Counted from the first letter of the stretch, positions 1 to 11,385 are shown. The stretch is DNA of 64,000 nt from Lampris incognitus (GCF_029633865.1 NC_079213.1:111693981-111757980); one strand, 5' to 3'. The notes: generated by a model not told the origin, from the letters alone. A program made the numbers and translations.

Positions 1-620
1 GCAGCACATGGGTCCTTGTGGGTACAGGGATAATGAGGGCTGGCCACAAATGATCGATCTCAAATGATGAGCGGTGTTCGCTCTCAGCTGGGCGGTTTTA
101 ATCTAAACCTCCTGCCGCCCCGCCCCGCTGACAGGAAGTGGCTGATGCTGGATGAGGGATTGGGGACCTGTGGAGGAACTACTGCCCTCCGTTGTGCCCG
201 GTCCAGTTTCTGTCCCGAGTACGGTCAGCATACCTGGGTGTAGTGTATGTTGAGTATGTCCAGTCAGAGAGGCACGTTACACCACCTAAACAGAGCCGGG
301 CTGTTTCCTCACAGGCGCTGCTTCGCCCCGCAGCGCTGCAGCGACTGCCACTGAAAAGGCCAAACTAGCCATTTCCACACTTTCTAATAACTGAAATGTG
401 GAAGTGGAGGGGAATTGTGTCCCGTTCACTCTGAGAATAGCATTTCATTTAAAATGTCTTAATTAAAAGCCCGCCGAGAGGAAATGAATCAGAGATTAAC
501 CTGTGAGTCACCGTGACGCGGCAGCTCCTCCGGCGGGTGACTCATTACTCGCGCGTCATAACCAAATAATGATTGGTTGCCTCGGTCGTTCCAATCAGGT
601 GCGGAGAGCAGTGTGAGATT
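1..620. other. Unique non-coding DNA, no gene seen
   Basis: No convincing open frame, transposon end or tandem repeat was found here. The stretch around 440-620 has several homeodomain-type cores (TTAATTAA near 460, TAATGATTGG near 567, CTAATGATG near 625) and an inverted CCAAT box, and is free of repeats. That is compatible with a conserved non-coding element but does not prove one. Confidence 0.3.
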
Positions 621-1060
621 AGAGCTAATGATGCTCGAGTTTAGCGGGACAGGAAAGTCCACGCGGGCCTTTGGCCCGGGGTGTTATTAACGCCCCGCTC
701 AGCTGTCTTGGCGAAGCTCCCGTCGGTGAGCTTCGACTGAAATTCGGCAGCTGGACGTCTCGTATGGACTCCGCGTCAGTCCAGGACTGGTTTATCTGCA
801 CTGGCTCCGAGTTACATTTAGCACTGATTTTGATTTTCTCCTTAATCATTTACAAGGCGCTACATTGGGATGTTAATTATATCTGTGACTTTCATACCGC
901 TCTGTACTTGACAAGATCACGTATAGGTCCTCTGACCCGGGGCTGCCGGTGGTACCTCGGTGCAAGTAGAACTCTAGAGAGAGGACGGTGCATGTGCAGT
1001 TATGGCTCTGGAATAGTAGTCCCTCCAACCGTGGTGGTGTCAGCTCAGTTGGAGATACTA

Positions 1061-1251
1061 TTTCTCCCCCCCCCCGCCTTTTTCTCCCCAATTGTATCCG
1101 GCCAATTACCCCACTCATCCCAGCCATCCCGGTCACTGCTCCACCCCCTCCGCCGATCCGGGGAGGGCTGCAGACTACCACACGCCTCCTTCGATACATG
1201 TGGAGTCGCCAGTCGCTTCTCTTCACCTGACAGTGAGGAGTTTCGCCAGGA
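1061..1251 (-). mobile_element. tRNA-derived SINE (family S1), 3' part
   Basis: On the minus strand this matches the 3' body of the SINE seen at 13616, 30346 and 47919: a block reading TCCACATGT followed by the 'CAGCCCTCCCCGGATCGG' block and ending in 'ATTGGCCGGATACAATTGG' plus a purine tail. The tRNA-like head with the A and B boxes is missing, so the copy is 5' truncated. It abuts the RTE-like LINE fragment at about 1252. Confidence 0.75.
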
Positions 1252-2010
1252 GGCCATCTCAATCTTGTCTTTCTTGCTTTGTCTCCAAACCATCCAACCT
1301 GAGCTGTCCCTCTCCTAATCCTGTCCTTCTTCATCACTTCCAGTGAAAATCTTATCATCTTCATCTCTGCCACCTCCAGCTCCACCTCCTGTCTTTTCAT
1401 CAGTGCCACTGTCTCCAAACCATATAACATAGCTGGTCTCACTACCATCTTGTAAACCTTCCCTTTAACTCTTGCTGGTACCCTTCTGTCACAAATCACT
1501 CCTGACACTCTTCTCCACCCACTCCACCCTGCCTGCACTCTCTTCTTCACCTCTCTTCTGCACTCCCCGTTACTTTGGACAGTTGACCCAAGTATTTAAA
1601 CTCATCCACCTTCATCACCTCCACTCCTTGCATCCTCACCATTCCACTGTCCTCCCTCTCATTCAACCATATGTATTCTGTCTTGCTCCTACTGACCTTC
1701 ATTCCTCTTCTCTCCAGTGCATACCTCCACCTCTCCAGGCTCTCCTCACCTGCTCCCTACTCTCACTACAGATCACAATGTCATCCACAAACATCATCGT
1801 CCACCGAGACTCCTGCCTGATCTCGTCCGTCAACCTGTCCATCACCACTGCAAACAAGAAAGGGCTCAGAGTCGATCCTTGATGTAATCCCACCTCCACC
1901 TTGAGCCCATCTGTCATTTCAACCGCACACCTCACCACTGTCACACTGCCCTCATACATATCCTGCACCACTCCTACATACTTCTCTGCAACTCCCGACT
2001 TCCTCATACA
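1252..2010 (-). mobile_element. RTE-like LINE fragment, C-terminal half of RT
   Basis: Minus-strand translation (frame breaks included) gives the C-terminal half of a non-LTR reverse transcriptase. It begins 'MRKSGVAEKYVGVVQDMYEG', carries the FVDD catalytic box ('MMFVDDIVICSES') and continues into 'VQAGWSGWRRVSGVICDRR' and 'VGWFGDKARKTRLRW', where it is cut by the SINE. The better copy of the same family lies at 27926-29990 on the plus strand. The 5' edge falls at a codon that, in that copy, lies about 115 bp after the point where the fragment 7619-8715 ends. The two minus-strand pieces therefore look like one element split by the LINEs between them. The clade (RTE-like) is inferred from the C-terminal motif style only. 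Confidence 0.7.
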
Positions 2011-4165
2011 ATTCCATTCAATTCAATTTATTGTCATTTCAAGCAATGTGCAGGCACATGTTAAAAATGAAATGAGGGCTGTGGCTTCACCAAACAGAGC
2101 AAGACAGATACAGACAAACACAGCAAACACAGTATAAGATATACACACATGAAGACCAAAAGCTAAAATAAGTTAAAAGAGAGCTGGAGTAAAAAATATT
2201 TAAAATATCTACAGACATTCAGTGGGTAGCCAGGTTCAGGTGGGCAACAGCTTGTGGAAAGAAGCTGTTTTTGAGCCTGGTAGTACGGGCTCTGAGGCTC
2301 CTGTAGCGCCTCCCAGAGCGCAGGGGGGGAGAACAGTCCATGGTTGGGGTGGGTGGGATCTCTGCTGATGCTCAGACCCCTTCGAAGGCAGCGTTTGTGA
2401 TAAATGTCTTTTATGGCTGGGAGCTGGGTACCGTGATATGCTGGGCCGCCTTGACAACCTGCAGCAGAGCTTTCTGGTCTGCTGAGGTGCAGTTGCCGTA
2501 CCACACTGAGAAGCAGATGGTCAGGATGCTCTCTATGGTGCAGTGGTAGAAGTTGGTGAGAATTTTGGGGGGTAGACGGGCCTCCTCAGGAAATGCAGGC
2601 GTTGTTGGGCCTTTTTCACAAGGGCGTGGGTGTTTAATGTCCACGAAAGGTCCTCGCTGATGTGGACTCCAAGGAATTTAAAGCTGGAAACACGCTCCAC
2701 TTCCACCCCATTGATGTGTATGGGGGAGTGGCTGCAGCTTCTAGACCTCCTGAAGTCCACAATCAGCTCATGATGTGAGGTGCTCAATCTCGTCTCTGTA
2801 GGCCATCTCATCATTGGTGGTGATACGGCCAATGACTGTGGTGTCCTCTGCAAACTTAACTATAACATTTGAAGGGTGAGTTGGCAGACAGTCGTGGGTG
2901 AAGAGGGAGAAAAGGAGGGGGCTCAGAACACAGCCTTGAGGGGCACCTGTGCTGAGGGTCAGGGTGGAGGAGGTGTGGTCACCTAACCTAACAGACTGAG
3001 GTCTGTTGGTCAGGAAGTCCAGGATCCAGTTACAGAGGGAGGGGTTGAGGCCAAGGGAGAGGAGTTTGGTGGTTAGTTTGGCGGGGATGATAGTGTTGAA
3101 GGCAGAGATGTAATCTATAAACAGCATCCGGACGTATGTGCTGTTAAGTTCAAGCTGGGTCAGAGCAACGTGCAGGGCAGTGGCAATGGCATCCTCAGTA
3201 GACCTTTTGGGACGGTAGGCAAACTGATGTGGGTCGAATGTGGGGGTGATAATGTTTTTGATGTGAGCCAGAACCAGTCTCTCAAAGCACTTCATGGCAA
3301 TGGGGGTGAGTGCTATGGGTCGGTAGTCATTCAGACATGTGGATGTTGGTTTCTTGGAGACAGGAATGATAGAGGTGGTCTTAAAGCATGCCGGGACTTT
3401 AGATTGGGACAGTGAGAGGTTAAATACAGGTGTGAAGACCTCCGCCAACTGGTCGGCACATTCCCGGTAGACCCAACCCGGTATGCCGTCTGGTCCGGCA
3501 GCCTTCCGTGTGTTCACTCTGCGCAGTGATTCTCTGACCTCTGCGATTGATAGAGTGAGCACCTGGTTTTCTGGGTGGCTGGGGATTTTTGTGGCTGGGT
3601 CAGTATTGTCCTTGTCGAAGCGGGCATAGAAATGATTTAGCTTGTCTGGCAGGGAGGCGTCATGGACAGTGGGACGGCGATTAGAGCTTTTGTAGTCTGT
3701 GATAGACAGAATGCCTTGCCACATTCGCCGAGGATCAGAGTTATTGTGGACCTCTATTCATAGGGAATATTTATGTTTGGCTGTTCTGATGCCCTTTTTG
3801 AGGTTGGATCTGGCTGCGCTGTAGGCCTCACAGTTACCTGACTTGAACGCTGCATCCCGGACTTTCAGCAGCTGCCGGACCTCGCTGGTCATCCAGGGTT
3901 TCTGATTTGGAAAGGTGTGGACTGATTTTGTTGTTGTGACACTCTCAGTGCAAAAGTTAATGTAGGCTAGTGTTACATATGTCTGTTCATTAATGTCTAT
4001 ATGGGAGCCATGGGTAGCTGAATGTGCAAAAATACTCCAGTCTGTGTTTTCAAAACAGTCCTGGAGTTCAGAGATTGCTCCTTCTGGCCGGACAGTGATT
4101 GTCTTTACTGCTGGCTTGACCCGTGTTATTAGGGGTTTGTAGGCTGGGACCAGGAACAGGCACCC
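2011..4165 (-). mobile_element. Rex1/L2-like LINE, 5' truncated, with RT
   Basis: A minus-strand frame runs from about 4150 to 2770 with one stop near 3757 and encodes the segment upstream of RT plus most of RT. Visible motifs are '[10 protein letters not shown]', '[10 protein letters not shown]', '[19 protein letters not shown]', '[12 protein letters not shown]' (Rex1-style), '[20 protein letters not shown]' and the catalytic box, here 'KFAEDTT', so the usual FADD reads FAED. The C-terminal 'VERVSSFKFLGVHISEDL' and 'FYHCTIESILTICFSVWYGN' blocks follow in other frames, so frameshifts lie after about 2770. The 3' tail at 2011-2160 ends in ATTGA-type repeats, normal for this LINE group. The endonuclease is absent. 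This copy cannot encode a working enzyme. Confidence 0.8.
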
Positions 4166-4510
4166 TGTCAGATTCAGATTCAGACAACTTTATTTATCCC
4201 AGAAGGGCAATTCAGCTTTACAATCTACCCAGACTATACACAAAACTCACAGACAAGTAGCAATCATCAGTATATCAGAGACAATAGACAGATCAGTGCA
4301 TGGGCAAGAGATGCACACTGTCACCCTCGTCTGGCCTTGCATGCAGACTCACACGAGGACCAGGCGAAGGATAAAAATTCACATAGGTTAAAAGAACAAA
4401 TAAATAAATAAAGCATCCTAAGATGCATTGCACGTTACATTCCAATACAACATTCAGTGAACGTACAGGCCCACAAGCCATGTGAAAAACAGTCAGGGTA
4501 TAAACCATCT
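4166..4510 (-). mobile_element. LINE 3' untranslated tail
   Basis: The block at 4166-4220 is the reverse complement of the common fish LINE 3' end, which reads 'GGATAAATAAAGTTGTCTGA' followed by ATCTGA repeats. The next 300 bases upstream (minus-strand sense) are AT-rich with AATAAA runs and look like 3' UTR. It could be the detached 3' end of the LINE at 5110-7618, separated by the segment holding the relic at 4752-4946. It could equally be an independent copy. Confidence 0.55.
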
Positions 4511-4751
4511 ATTGTGGCTTGAAACAAAATAAAGCATTCCTTTAAAATGACTACTCTCGGCATTTAAAGAGATACTTGCATCAAAATCCGAGTTTTCCTG
4601 TTGTTAATCGATGTAGGGAGTGTGTATGTGATCGATGAGACAAATGGTAGCCCTAAAAATCACATTTACGGCCAGACGAGCGATATCGGCGGTCAAGTAA
4701 CTGATTTCTGGTTGGCAAAAATGTGGTAACTTGCCGCGTCACGAATTATCA

Positions 4752-4963
4752 TTAGCATAGAGGGCGTGTCCGTAGCGGGACGCTATAAATCGGAGACGCC
4801 CCCTTTTGGCTCGAATGATTACGGCTGTATTGGCTGAGCAACATATTCGTCAGGCGAGTAGTCAACCTCCACTGAGAAGAGGAATCGTCTTCCACTTCCA
4901 CATCCTCAACCTCAAGGCTGCTGTCGGTGGTCTCGTCGCTCGCCATTTATTTCTTCTCGTTTT
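4752..4963 (-). pseudogene. Relic resembling the N-terminus of a fish P2RX7-C-domain-like protein
   Basis: The minus strand starts with ATG at 4944 and an acidic, serine-rich head ('MASDETTDSSLEVEDVEVED'). After a frameshift near 4870 the adjacent frame reads 'VEVDYSPDEYVAQPIQP', then a stop where a Tyr codon is one base away, then 'SFEPKG'. The pattern acidic head followed by (I/R)xPYxFEP is the start of the many 'P2X purinoceptor 7-like' proteins annotated in fish genomes (P2RX7 intracellular-domain family). The Cys-rich body of that domain is not found downstream, so this is at most a broken first exon. The match rests on a short motif and is tentative. Confidence 0.35.
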
Positions 4964-5109
4964 TCTACGACAAGTGGTTTAGCCCCCAGTGTTTAGCCCA
5001 CCCAGCCACACCCACACGACCAACCTGAATTTCAGTAGTCAATAGCTATGAAATCATAAAACAACACCTACCTTTCGGTTGTAATTCAAACCTCCTGTGT
5101 TAAACATGT

Positions 5110-7618
5110 GCTCAGAAACAGCATGAAGTGCTGTTTAACATCTGATGGCAGAAGAAATGAAGGAGTTAGAATAGCGATTCGTTTTCCTAGGGGGCGCTTT
5201 ATAGCGTTGGCCTGAGGGCGTTACAGTGAATTCATTGGAAAGGACGTGGTCAGACTGGCTAATAATTCCTTTTGCTTTCTGGGCCACACGTTTCTCCCAG
5301 AGAGCGCACAAGTCTCTCTGCTGGACTCCCATTATATTGGAGCAGACCTGAACTATACTGTTTAGGCTGTTCCTGTCCTTCACAGTCAACCCATTAAACC
5401 AATAAATAAAGGAAAAAGTTAAAAGACTTTCAATAAATGACAGGTAAAAAAAAAAAGATACGGAGTTCAGTTTCCGCATTAAGTGAATTCTTTGTTGTCC
5501 ATGCTTGACAATTAAATCTTTGTTCACATCAAACTTGAGTTGAGAATCGAACACGGTTCCCAAGTACTTCTAAGTGTCAACAATTAGAACGTCCTCACCA
5601 TGTATAGTGCTAGCTTTGGGTTTATCACTGTTCTTCCCAAAATAAATGATAAGTTCCTTAGTTTTTGACATATTAAGGTCAAGGAAGTCGTCATCACACC
5701 AATCAACAAAGGCAGGTAGGACACAACCGTGATCTGACTCCGAGCCCTGAAGAAGAGACAAAAGTGCGGTATCATCAGAGAAGACCTGCAGCTGTCTGTA
5801 TACAAAATAAAAAGCAGGGGGGAAAGAAAGCAACCCTGCGGTGAGCCCCTGTTTGAGACCAGGACATTAGACATAACTCTATTAACTAAAACGTGCTGGG
5901 TTCTCTCTGTTAAAAGGTTTAAAAGCAACATTAAAATCTGATCAGGGAAATTAAAATAAGAAGCAAGCCGCTCGATCAGAATGTGAGGTTGCATCTTGTT
6001 AAAAGCCGAAGATAAGTCAGCAAATAAAAGTCTCATGTGAGAACTGAGTTTCTCCAGGTGCTTATACACTTTGTCAAGGATAGAGTGTTGCATCCTCCAC
6101 ACCCTTGCCAGCTTGATAAGCAAACCGCAAGGGGTCTAAGTTTGCCATCAACTAGTGAGACAACATCGTCAGTTTTTCATTGCAAGTAATGTAAATGCAA
6201 CAGGTCTGAACTCATTTAGGTTTCTGGAATTTTTTGATTTCGGAACAGGGATTATAGTGGAAGATTTCCAGATTGAAGGTAACTGGCAACAGTCGGCACA
6301 CATGTGAAACAGTTTAGTGAAGACCTCACTGAGCTGGTCAGCACAGTAGTGCAGAGTGCACCCGCAGATGGAATCGGAGCCACCAGCCTTCCTTATGTTC
6401 GTTTTCTTAAATAAGGCTGTGAAACGTCCTTGAGATATCACAGTATTATTCTGAGGTACAAGGGACTCCCTCGGCCTGGAAACATTCTGAGTAAAATCAG
6501 ACCTTTCAAAGTGAGAGAAAAAATAATTAAAAGTGTTTGACATATTAGCATCCTCCACTCCATTAACACTGATAAGTTGCTTGGTCTCACTTGCATATTG
6601 GTTAATGGAGGCCATTGATTTGATCCCTTGCCACGCTGCTCTAAGGTCACCACTGCTATATTGCATTTCTATTTTTGTCCTATACCTCATTTAGGCCTTA
6701 GCTATTTCATTCCTCACTTCTCTGGAGGCAGCCTTTTTCTCGAGAGGATCACCGGTGAAAAAGATCCTTTTCTTTTTATTAATAACCAATCTGAGCTCTT
6801 TAGTTATCCAAGGTTTGTTATTTGGGGAAGTAACAACCTTTTTAGTTGGGATAACTGAGTCAACACAGGACGTGATGTAAGACGAGATAGTGTCAGAAAG
6901 TTCATCAATATCACCACAAGCATCATAAAAACATTGCCAGTCAGTGCAATCAAAACATGCCTGAAGAGAGGAGACACTGTCCTCTGACCGAGTCCTTACT
7001 TGTTTCTCCCCACACTAAAGGCGCCTGAAGGAGGGTTTGTACATGGGCATAAGACACACACTGTTATGGGACAATGCACCAAAGGAAGGCATGGACAAGG
7101 ACTTGTAAGCGCCACACACTGACCCATAACACAGATCTATCGTAGTGTTCTTTTGTGTGGTGGCACAAGTCACATACTGTCCATATGTCCTCAGAGTCTT
7201 GTTTAAAATACAGTGGATAAAATCTCCAAGGATAAATTTGGGGGCATCCGGGCAGACTGAATGGAGCCTGTGTGTTACATCGGCAATCAGTTGTGCAGCG
7301 GCAGATGCGTTAGCTCATGGGTGAATGTACACTATCGTGTTGAAATTCACAAGAAAAGTAGTAAGGGCGGAGAGAGACTGACAACAGTTCAATGTCAGGT
7401 GTACATCTTCTCCCAAACCACAACGGTGTTACAGCACCTTCGATTGACGAAAAAACCCACTCCCGGTAATCTCCGGTGACCGGTCCAGCCGAAGTGGGCT
7501 ACCAAACCCACTTGTCGTCAGGTCCTCGTCCCGGTCCATTTCGCTGAGCCATGTGTTTCAGTAAAGGCAAGAAGGCAGGTTTCTTTTATTTCACGTCTGC
7601 ATTTGGCCCACGCTTCAA
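5110..7618 (-). mobile_element. Second Rex1/L2-like LINE with endonuclease and RT remnants
   Basis: Several minus-strand frames together cover a near-complete but decayed LINE protein. The endonuclease part (7618-7020) shows 'KETCLLAFTETHG', 'VYIHP', 'FILGDF' and 'TIDLCYG'. The linker and RT follow: 'RKAGGSDSICGCTLHYCADQ', 'STIIPVPKSKNSRNLNEFRP', 'LFADLSSAFNKMQPHILIER', 'GSPQGCFLSPLLFILYTD' and the catalytic box 'FSDDTALLS'. The C-terminus (5563-5135) has 'VFDSQLKFDVNKD', 'HGQQRIHLMRKL' and 'GQRYKAPPRKTNRYSNSF'. Stops and frameshifts separate these blocks. It is more diverged than the neighbouring copy at 2011-4165 and so probably older. Its 5' edge at 7618 meets the RTE-like fragment exactly. 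Confidence 0.75.
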
Positions 7619-8715
7619 ACATCACATCTGTGGTGGTCTTTCTTGCATGAAACCATACTGCTGCTCGCTGACCATCACCTCTCCTCCTCTTAACCTAGCT
7701 TCTATTACTCTTTCCCATATCTTCATGCTGTGGCTGATCAACTTTATACCTCTGTAGTTGCTGCAGTTCTGCACATCACCCTTATTCTTGAAAATCGGTA
7801 CCAGTATGCTTCTTCTCCACTCCTCAGGCATCCTCTCATTTACCAAGATTGTGTTAAACAATCTAGTTAAAAACCCCACTGCCATCTCTCCTAAACATCT
7901 CCATGCCTCCACACGTTTGTCATCAGGACCAACAGCCTTTCCACTCTTCATCCTCTTCATAGCTGCCCTCACTTTCTCCTTGCTAATCCACCACACTTCC
8001 TGATTCACTATCCCCACATCATCCAACCTTCTCTCTCTCTCTGTTTCTTCATTCATCAGCCCCTCAAAGTACTCCTTCCACCTTCTCAGCACACTCTCCT
8101 CGCTTGTCAGCACATTTCCATCTCTATCCTTGATCGCCCTAACCTGCTGCACATCCTTCCCAGCTCGGTCCCTCTGTCTAGCCAATCAGTACAAGTCCTT
8201 TTCTCCTTCCTTAGTGTCTAACCTGTCATACAACTCACCATACGCCTTTTCCTTTGCCACCTCTCTCATCACTTCATCTCCTTGTACGTCTGTCTACTTT
8301 CTTCATCTCTGACTATCCCACTTCCTCTTTGCCAACCTCTTCCTCTGTATACTTTGCTGTACTTCCTCATTCCACCACCAAGTCTCCTTGTCTTCCTTCC
8401 TCTGTCCTGATGACACATCAAGTACCTTCCTAGCTGTCTCCCTCACTATTTCTGCAGTGCCTGCCCAGCCATCTGGCAACTCTTCACTACCACCTAGTGC
8501 CTGTCTTAACTCCTCCCTGATCTCCACACAACAGTCTTCCTTCTTCAACTTCCACCATATGATCCTTGTCTCTGCCTTCACTCTCTTCCTCTTCTTGGTT
8601 TCCAAAGTCATCCTACAGACCACCATGCAGTGCTGCCTAGCTAGGTTCTTCCCGTTGCTACCTTGGTCTCCAATCCCTTTCAGATCGCACCTTCTACACA
8701 AGATAAAATTGTAAA
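7619..8715 (-). mobile_element. RTE-like LINE fragment, endonuclease end to early RT
   Basis: The minus strand encodes the last residues of the endonuclease ('ARQHCMVVC'), a basic linker ('WWWNEEVQQSIQRKRLAKRK') and the first third of RT ('RWKEYFEGLMNEE', 'KSGKAVGPDD', 'EWRRSILVPIFKNKGD', 'NCSNYRGIKLISHSMKIWER', 'QQYGFM'). It stops in the codons for 'TTDVMF', where the plus-strand copy at 27926 reads on without a break. The reading frame is interrupted (two frames, 8185-7622 and 8818-8303). Together with 1252-2010 it forms one element opened by the LINEs in between. Confidence 0.75.
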
Positions 8716-9404
8716 CAATACGGTGGCATAACGACCGAAACCAACGTCCAGTTTCATATGCAGATATGGGCGTGAAGCGTGACCCAGCGTTCCTCCCTGA
8801 ACGGGGAGTCAAAGCCATCTATGTGCAGAAGGAACGACCGTCCCTGAAACGGGGGGGGGGGGGGCTAAGAGTACATCTGTCACCATTTTACAATGCCGTG
8901 ATTGCAAACCCAAATCCTCTGTGAATAGTACACATGGCCATTGAAACTCTAGATAATGCTCACGGCAATCTGCATATGAAACGGATAGTTGTTTTCGGTC
9001 GATGTGCAGCTGTATTGTTCATAAAGGTGGGGACACCTGCGGCCTTTCCCGACCTGCGTCCGTGTCTGTGCTTGCATTCTTGTGTCCTTGTAAAACGTCA
9101 TCAGTCGCAGCCCAAGTGCTGTCCCAATACACAAGCTCGCATTACGCCAAGAACGGTTAAAATTCCCGGAAGTGTTCTTGACACGTCCATTTTACCGGGG
9201 AGACGTCGCTTGGTAACTTGTATGAACCCAGCGTTTCCTTTCGGCCTGCAAGCACGGCACTGAAAGCAGTGGAGGCAGAGGCGAGCAACGGTAAGTTGTT
9301 TTTTTTTAATAATTTTCGTACGGTATTTCATGATTCAAGATTCAAAAAAGGACTGGTTGTTAAAATCCCCAGTGTTTGCACTGCAACAGATTCAGTGGAG
9401 ATCA
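8716..9404. other. No gene seen; contains a poly-G run
   Basis: Apart from a 14-base poly-G run at 8851-8864, nothing recognisable. A GTAAGT-like splice donor follows a short open stretch near 9290, but no matching exon could be identified. Confidence 0.3.
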
Positions 9405-9775
9405 AACTGGAGATGTCTGCCAAGGTGACATTGCCACCACCAGGACACATCATCAGTTGTGTACCTCAGCATCACAGGGTGTTTCGGCCTTTTATCACAA
9501 GACACCCTCCGCTGAGGCAGGCCCACCACAGGTTGATCGGTCCTGGGTGCGTGACCTGTGGTTAGCTGTTCACCCTAGCAGCCCAGACGGCGTCTCTCCT
9601 TTTTGAGCCAGATCCAGTGGCTAGTCCTCTCAGCAGTGTTGGCTAGCTCTTAGATCACTCTCCTGTGGGCCTGCCCCCTGACTCCTAGTTCCCTCAGGAG
9701 TTTTGCTGTGGAGCTGGCAACAAAGCCCCTACAACCCACCTCCACAGGGCGCACCTTCACCTTAAAGTCACTTCT
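9405..9775 (-). mobile_element. R2/R4-type LINE scrap (region before the restriction-like endonuclease)
   Basis: The reverse complement reads 'VRPVEVGCRGFVASST', 'LLRELGVRGQAHRRVI', a stop, 'ELANTAERTSHWIWLKK'. This block is typical of the C-terminal part of LINEs that carry a restriction-like endonuclease (R2/R4/NeSL group). It has in-frame stops and is only about 370 bp long. A second scrap of the same group, covering the nuclease itself, lies at 60005-60445. Confidence 0.55.
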
Positions 9776-10211
9776 TAGACATTTTCAGAAATCAACTATG
9801 TACATTTCAAATATGGGCACTTTAACGAAAATTGAATTTGCTCAAACGTTCTCAGATTTGAGAAGCTCCACAAACTGGCTCGCCAGCGGGCTAGCACCTG
9901 TGGTTCCGTAGTTGTTGTGTAGTTGTGTCACACTTGCCAGCCTCTTAGAAAAGTTTGACGCATCAAAAAAGAAAGAAACTAAAATATTCTATTAAGTCCA
10001 GAAAGCAAATACTAACCTAGAAATCAAAGAAGTTGAGTAAATTTTAATCTGGTGAATAGATATGACTTAAAGTGGGCTGTAGTGCGACATCCAACAGTGC
10101 TAAGTAGTGCTAGGTACTAGGCAGGCAAAATAAATAGCACAGGTGACAATTATGATGTAGTTCTCAACACCATCTTTAATACTACTAGCATTAATGATAA
10201 TAATAACTTAT
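9776..10211. other. No gene seen
   Basis: Unique AT-rich DNA without recognisable frame or repeat. Confidence 0.3.
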
Positions 10212-10611
10212 GGTAACACTTTCTATGAAGCTTGCATCTAGTATAACGCCCTATAAGCATCTATTGCATCTATAACGCCCATACTTTCCTATGTGTATTA
10301 CAATGACTAACGGCTATGGCTGAAGACTGAACTAGCACTGAAGTCTCATTATGCAGCTCTACAAAACTTCAGCAAAACAAGTTGGCTATGAAGCATTATG
10401 ACATTTGACAGATAAACCGGCTAATGATGACATATTTATAATGCATAAATCCGTTTTAAATAGACACAATTTATCATAAAGGTGGTTATGAGGTGTTGTG
10501 AGGGCGTATACATGGTTATAATGAATCTTACAATGACTTATAGCTACACTTATACAGCGTTACAGATGCTTATAGGGCGTTATAGATGCAAGCATTTGTA
10601 GAACTGTCACC
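10212..10611. mobile_element. MITE with terminal inverted repeats
   Basis: The ends are inverted copies. The left end has GGTAACACTTTCTATGAAG followed by 'CTTGCATCTAG' and 'TATAACGCCCTATAAGCATC'. The right end, read on the other strand, has GGTGACAGTTCTACAAATG, 'CTTGCATC' and 'TATAACGCCCTATAAGCATC'. The internal 300 bp is AT-rich and non-coding. This is the shape of a non-autonomous DNA transposon. No clear target duplication could be read, so the superfamily is open. Confidence 0.6.
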
Positions 10612-11254
10612 CAGCTATTCCCTGCATGCATGTACTGCCATGCACACCAAAGTGCAATACTACCTACTAAATTTCTGCATTGTCATACCATAACTACATC
10701 ATAATCAATCGCCTCTGTCAATTTTTGTTATTCACAGTAATATGTTGTTTTTTTGTTTTTTTTGATTTGTCCAGAGTCTTCATGGACCAGTCTGGCCTGC
10801 ATACACAGCATAAACATAAACGGCATAAACAATAGCTTTGCTGGGCCTTTTTTTTTTTTTACCCGCCGTTGGCTCCTGATGTACAGAAAATTAATTTTAA
10901 AGCACTTTGGGAAAAAATAAAGAACAGAAGTAGTATGAAAGGGGGCTGACGTTGCCTTACTATTATAAATGGACATTGCATTGTTAGTGTACAGTTATGC
11001 TTAATCAGCTAAGCCTAGTGTATTGTACAACATCAGTTGTTTTGGGTCATAAAGCCCAGCTGATGATTTGGAGCCCTTCCGGCGGCCTCTGTGCTGGGGA
11101 TATTGCACAATGCCAGGAAGAACACGTCGTCTCAAACTGTCAAACACAACGTTTTGTGTGCTTGTGACCTTGCGAGTTCATTCTTCCAAGAACAACTAAC
11201 AAGAACGTTCTGCCCAAGGACACAAGTCCATTCTTTACGTTCTTTGGTTTGAGA
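10612..11254. other. No gene seen
   Basis: AT-rich unique sequence with homopolymer T runs (10741-10765, 10849-10860). No frame or transposon end was identified. Confidence 0.3.
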
Positions 11255-11385
11255 AAGAGCGCTGCAGTCAGTTGAGACTGAAGAGGCCACTTAGATGATG
11301 ATGAAACGTTTCTGTCAATAAACGTTGTGTCCAGATGAACTGATTCATCCTTGTTTGAGTCTCTTACCTGGATTATTGAGCATGC
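11255..11385 (+). mobile_element. Degenerate Penelope-type pLTR end with hammerhead-like core
   Basis: The plus strand reads CTGAAGA, a CCACT hairpin side, loop, GATGATG, then GAAACG, followed by 'CAATAAACGTTGTGTCCAG', 'ATGAACTGATTCA' and 'CTTACCTGGATTATTGAG'. The order CTGANGA - hairpin - GAAAC - 'ACCTGGAT..ATGAG' is also found, with a better hairpin, in the pLTR-like segment at 14459-14730. Here the hairpin pairing is eroded. I take it as an old pLTR end with no coding part nearby. Confidence 0.4.

Noticed and set aside
671..1318. 215-codon plus-strand frame
   Set aside because: Runs through unique DNA into an antisense SINE and LINE; no domain.
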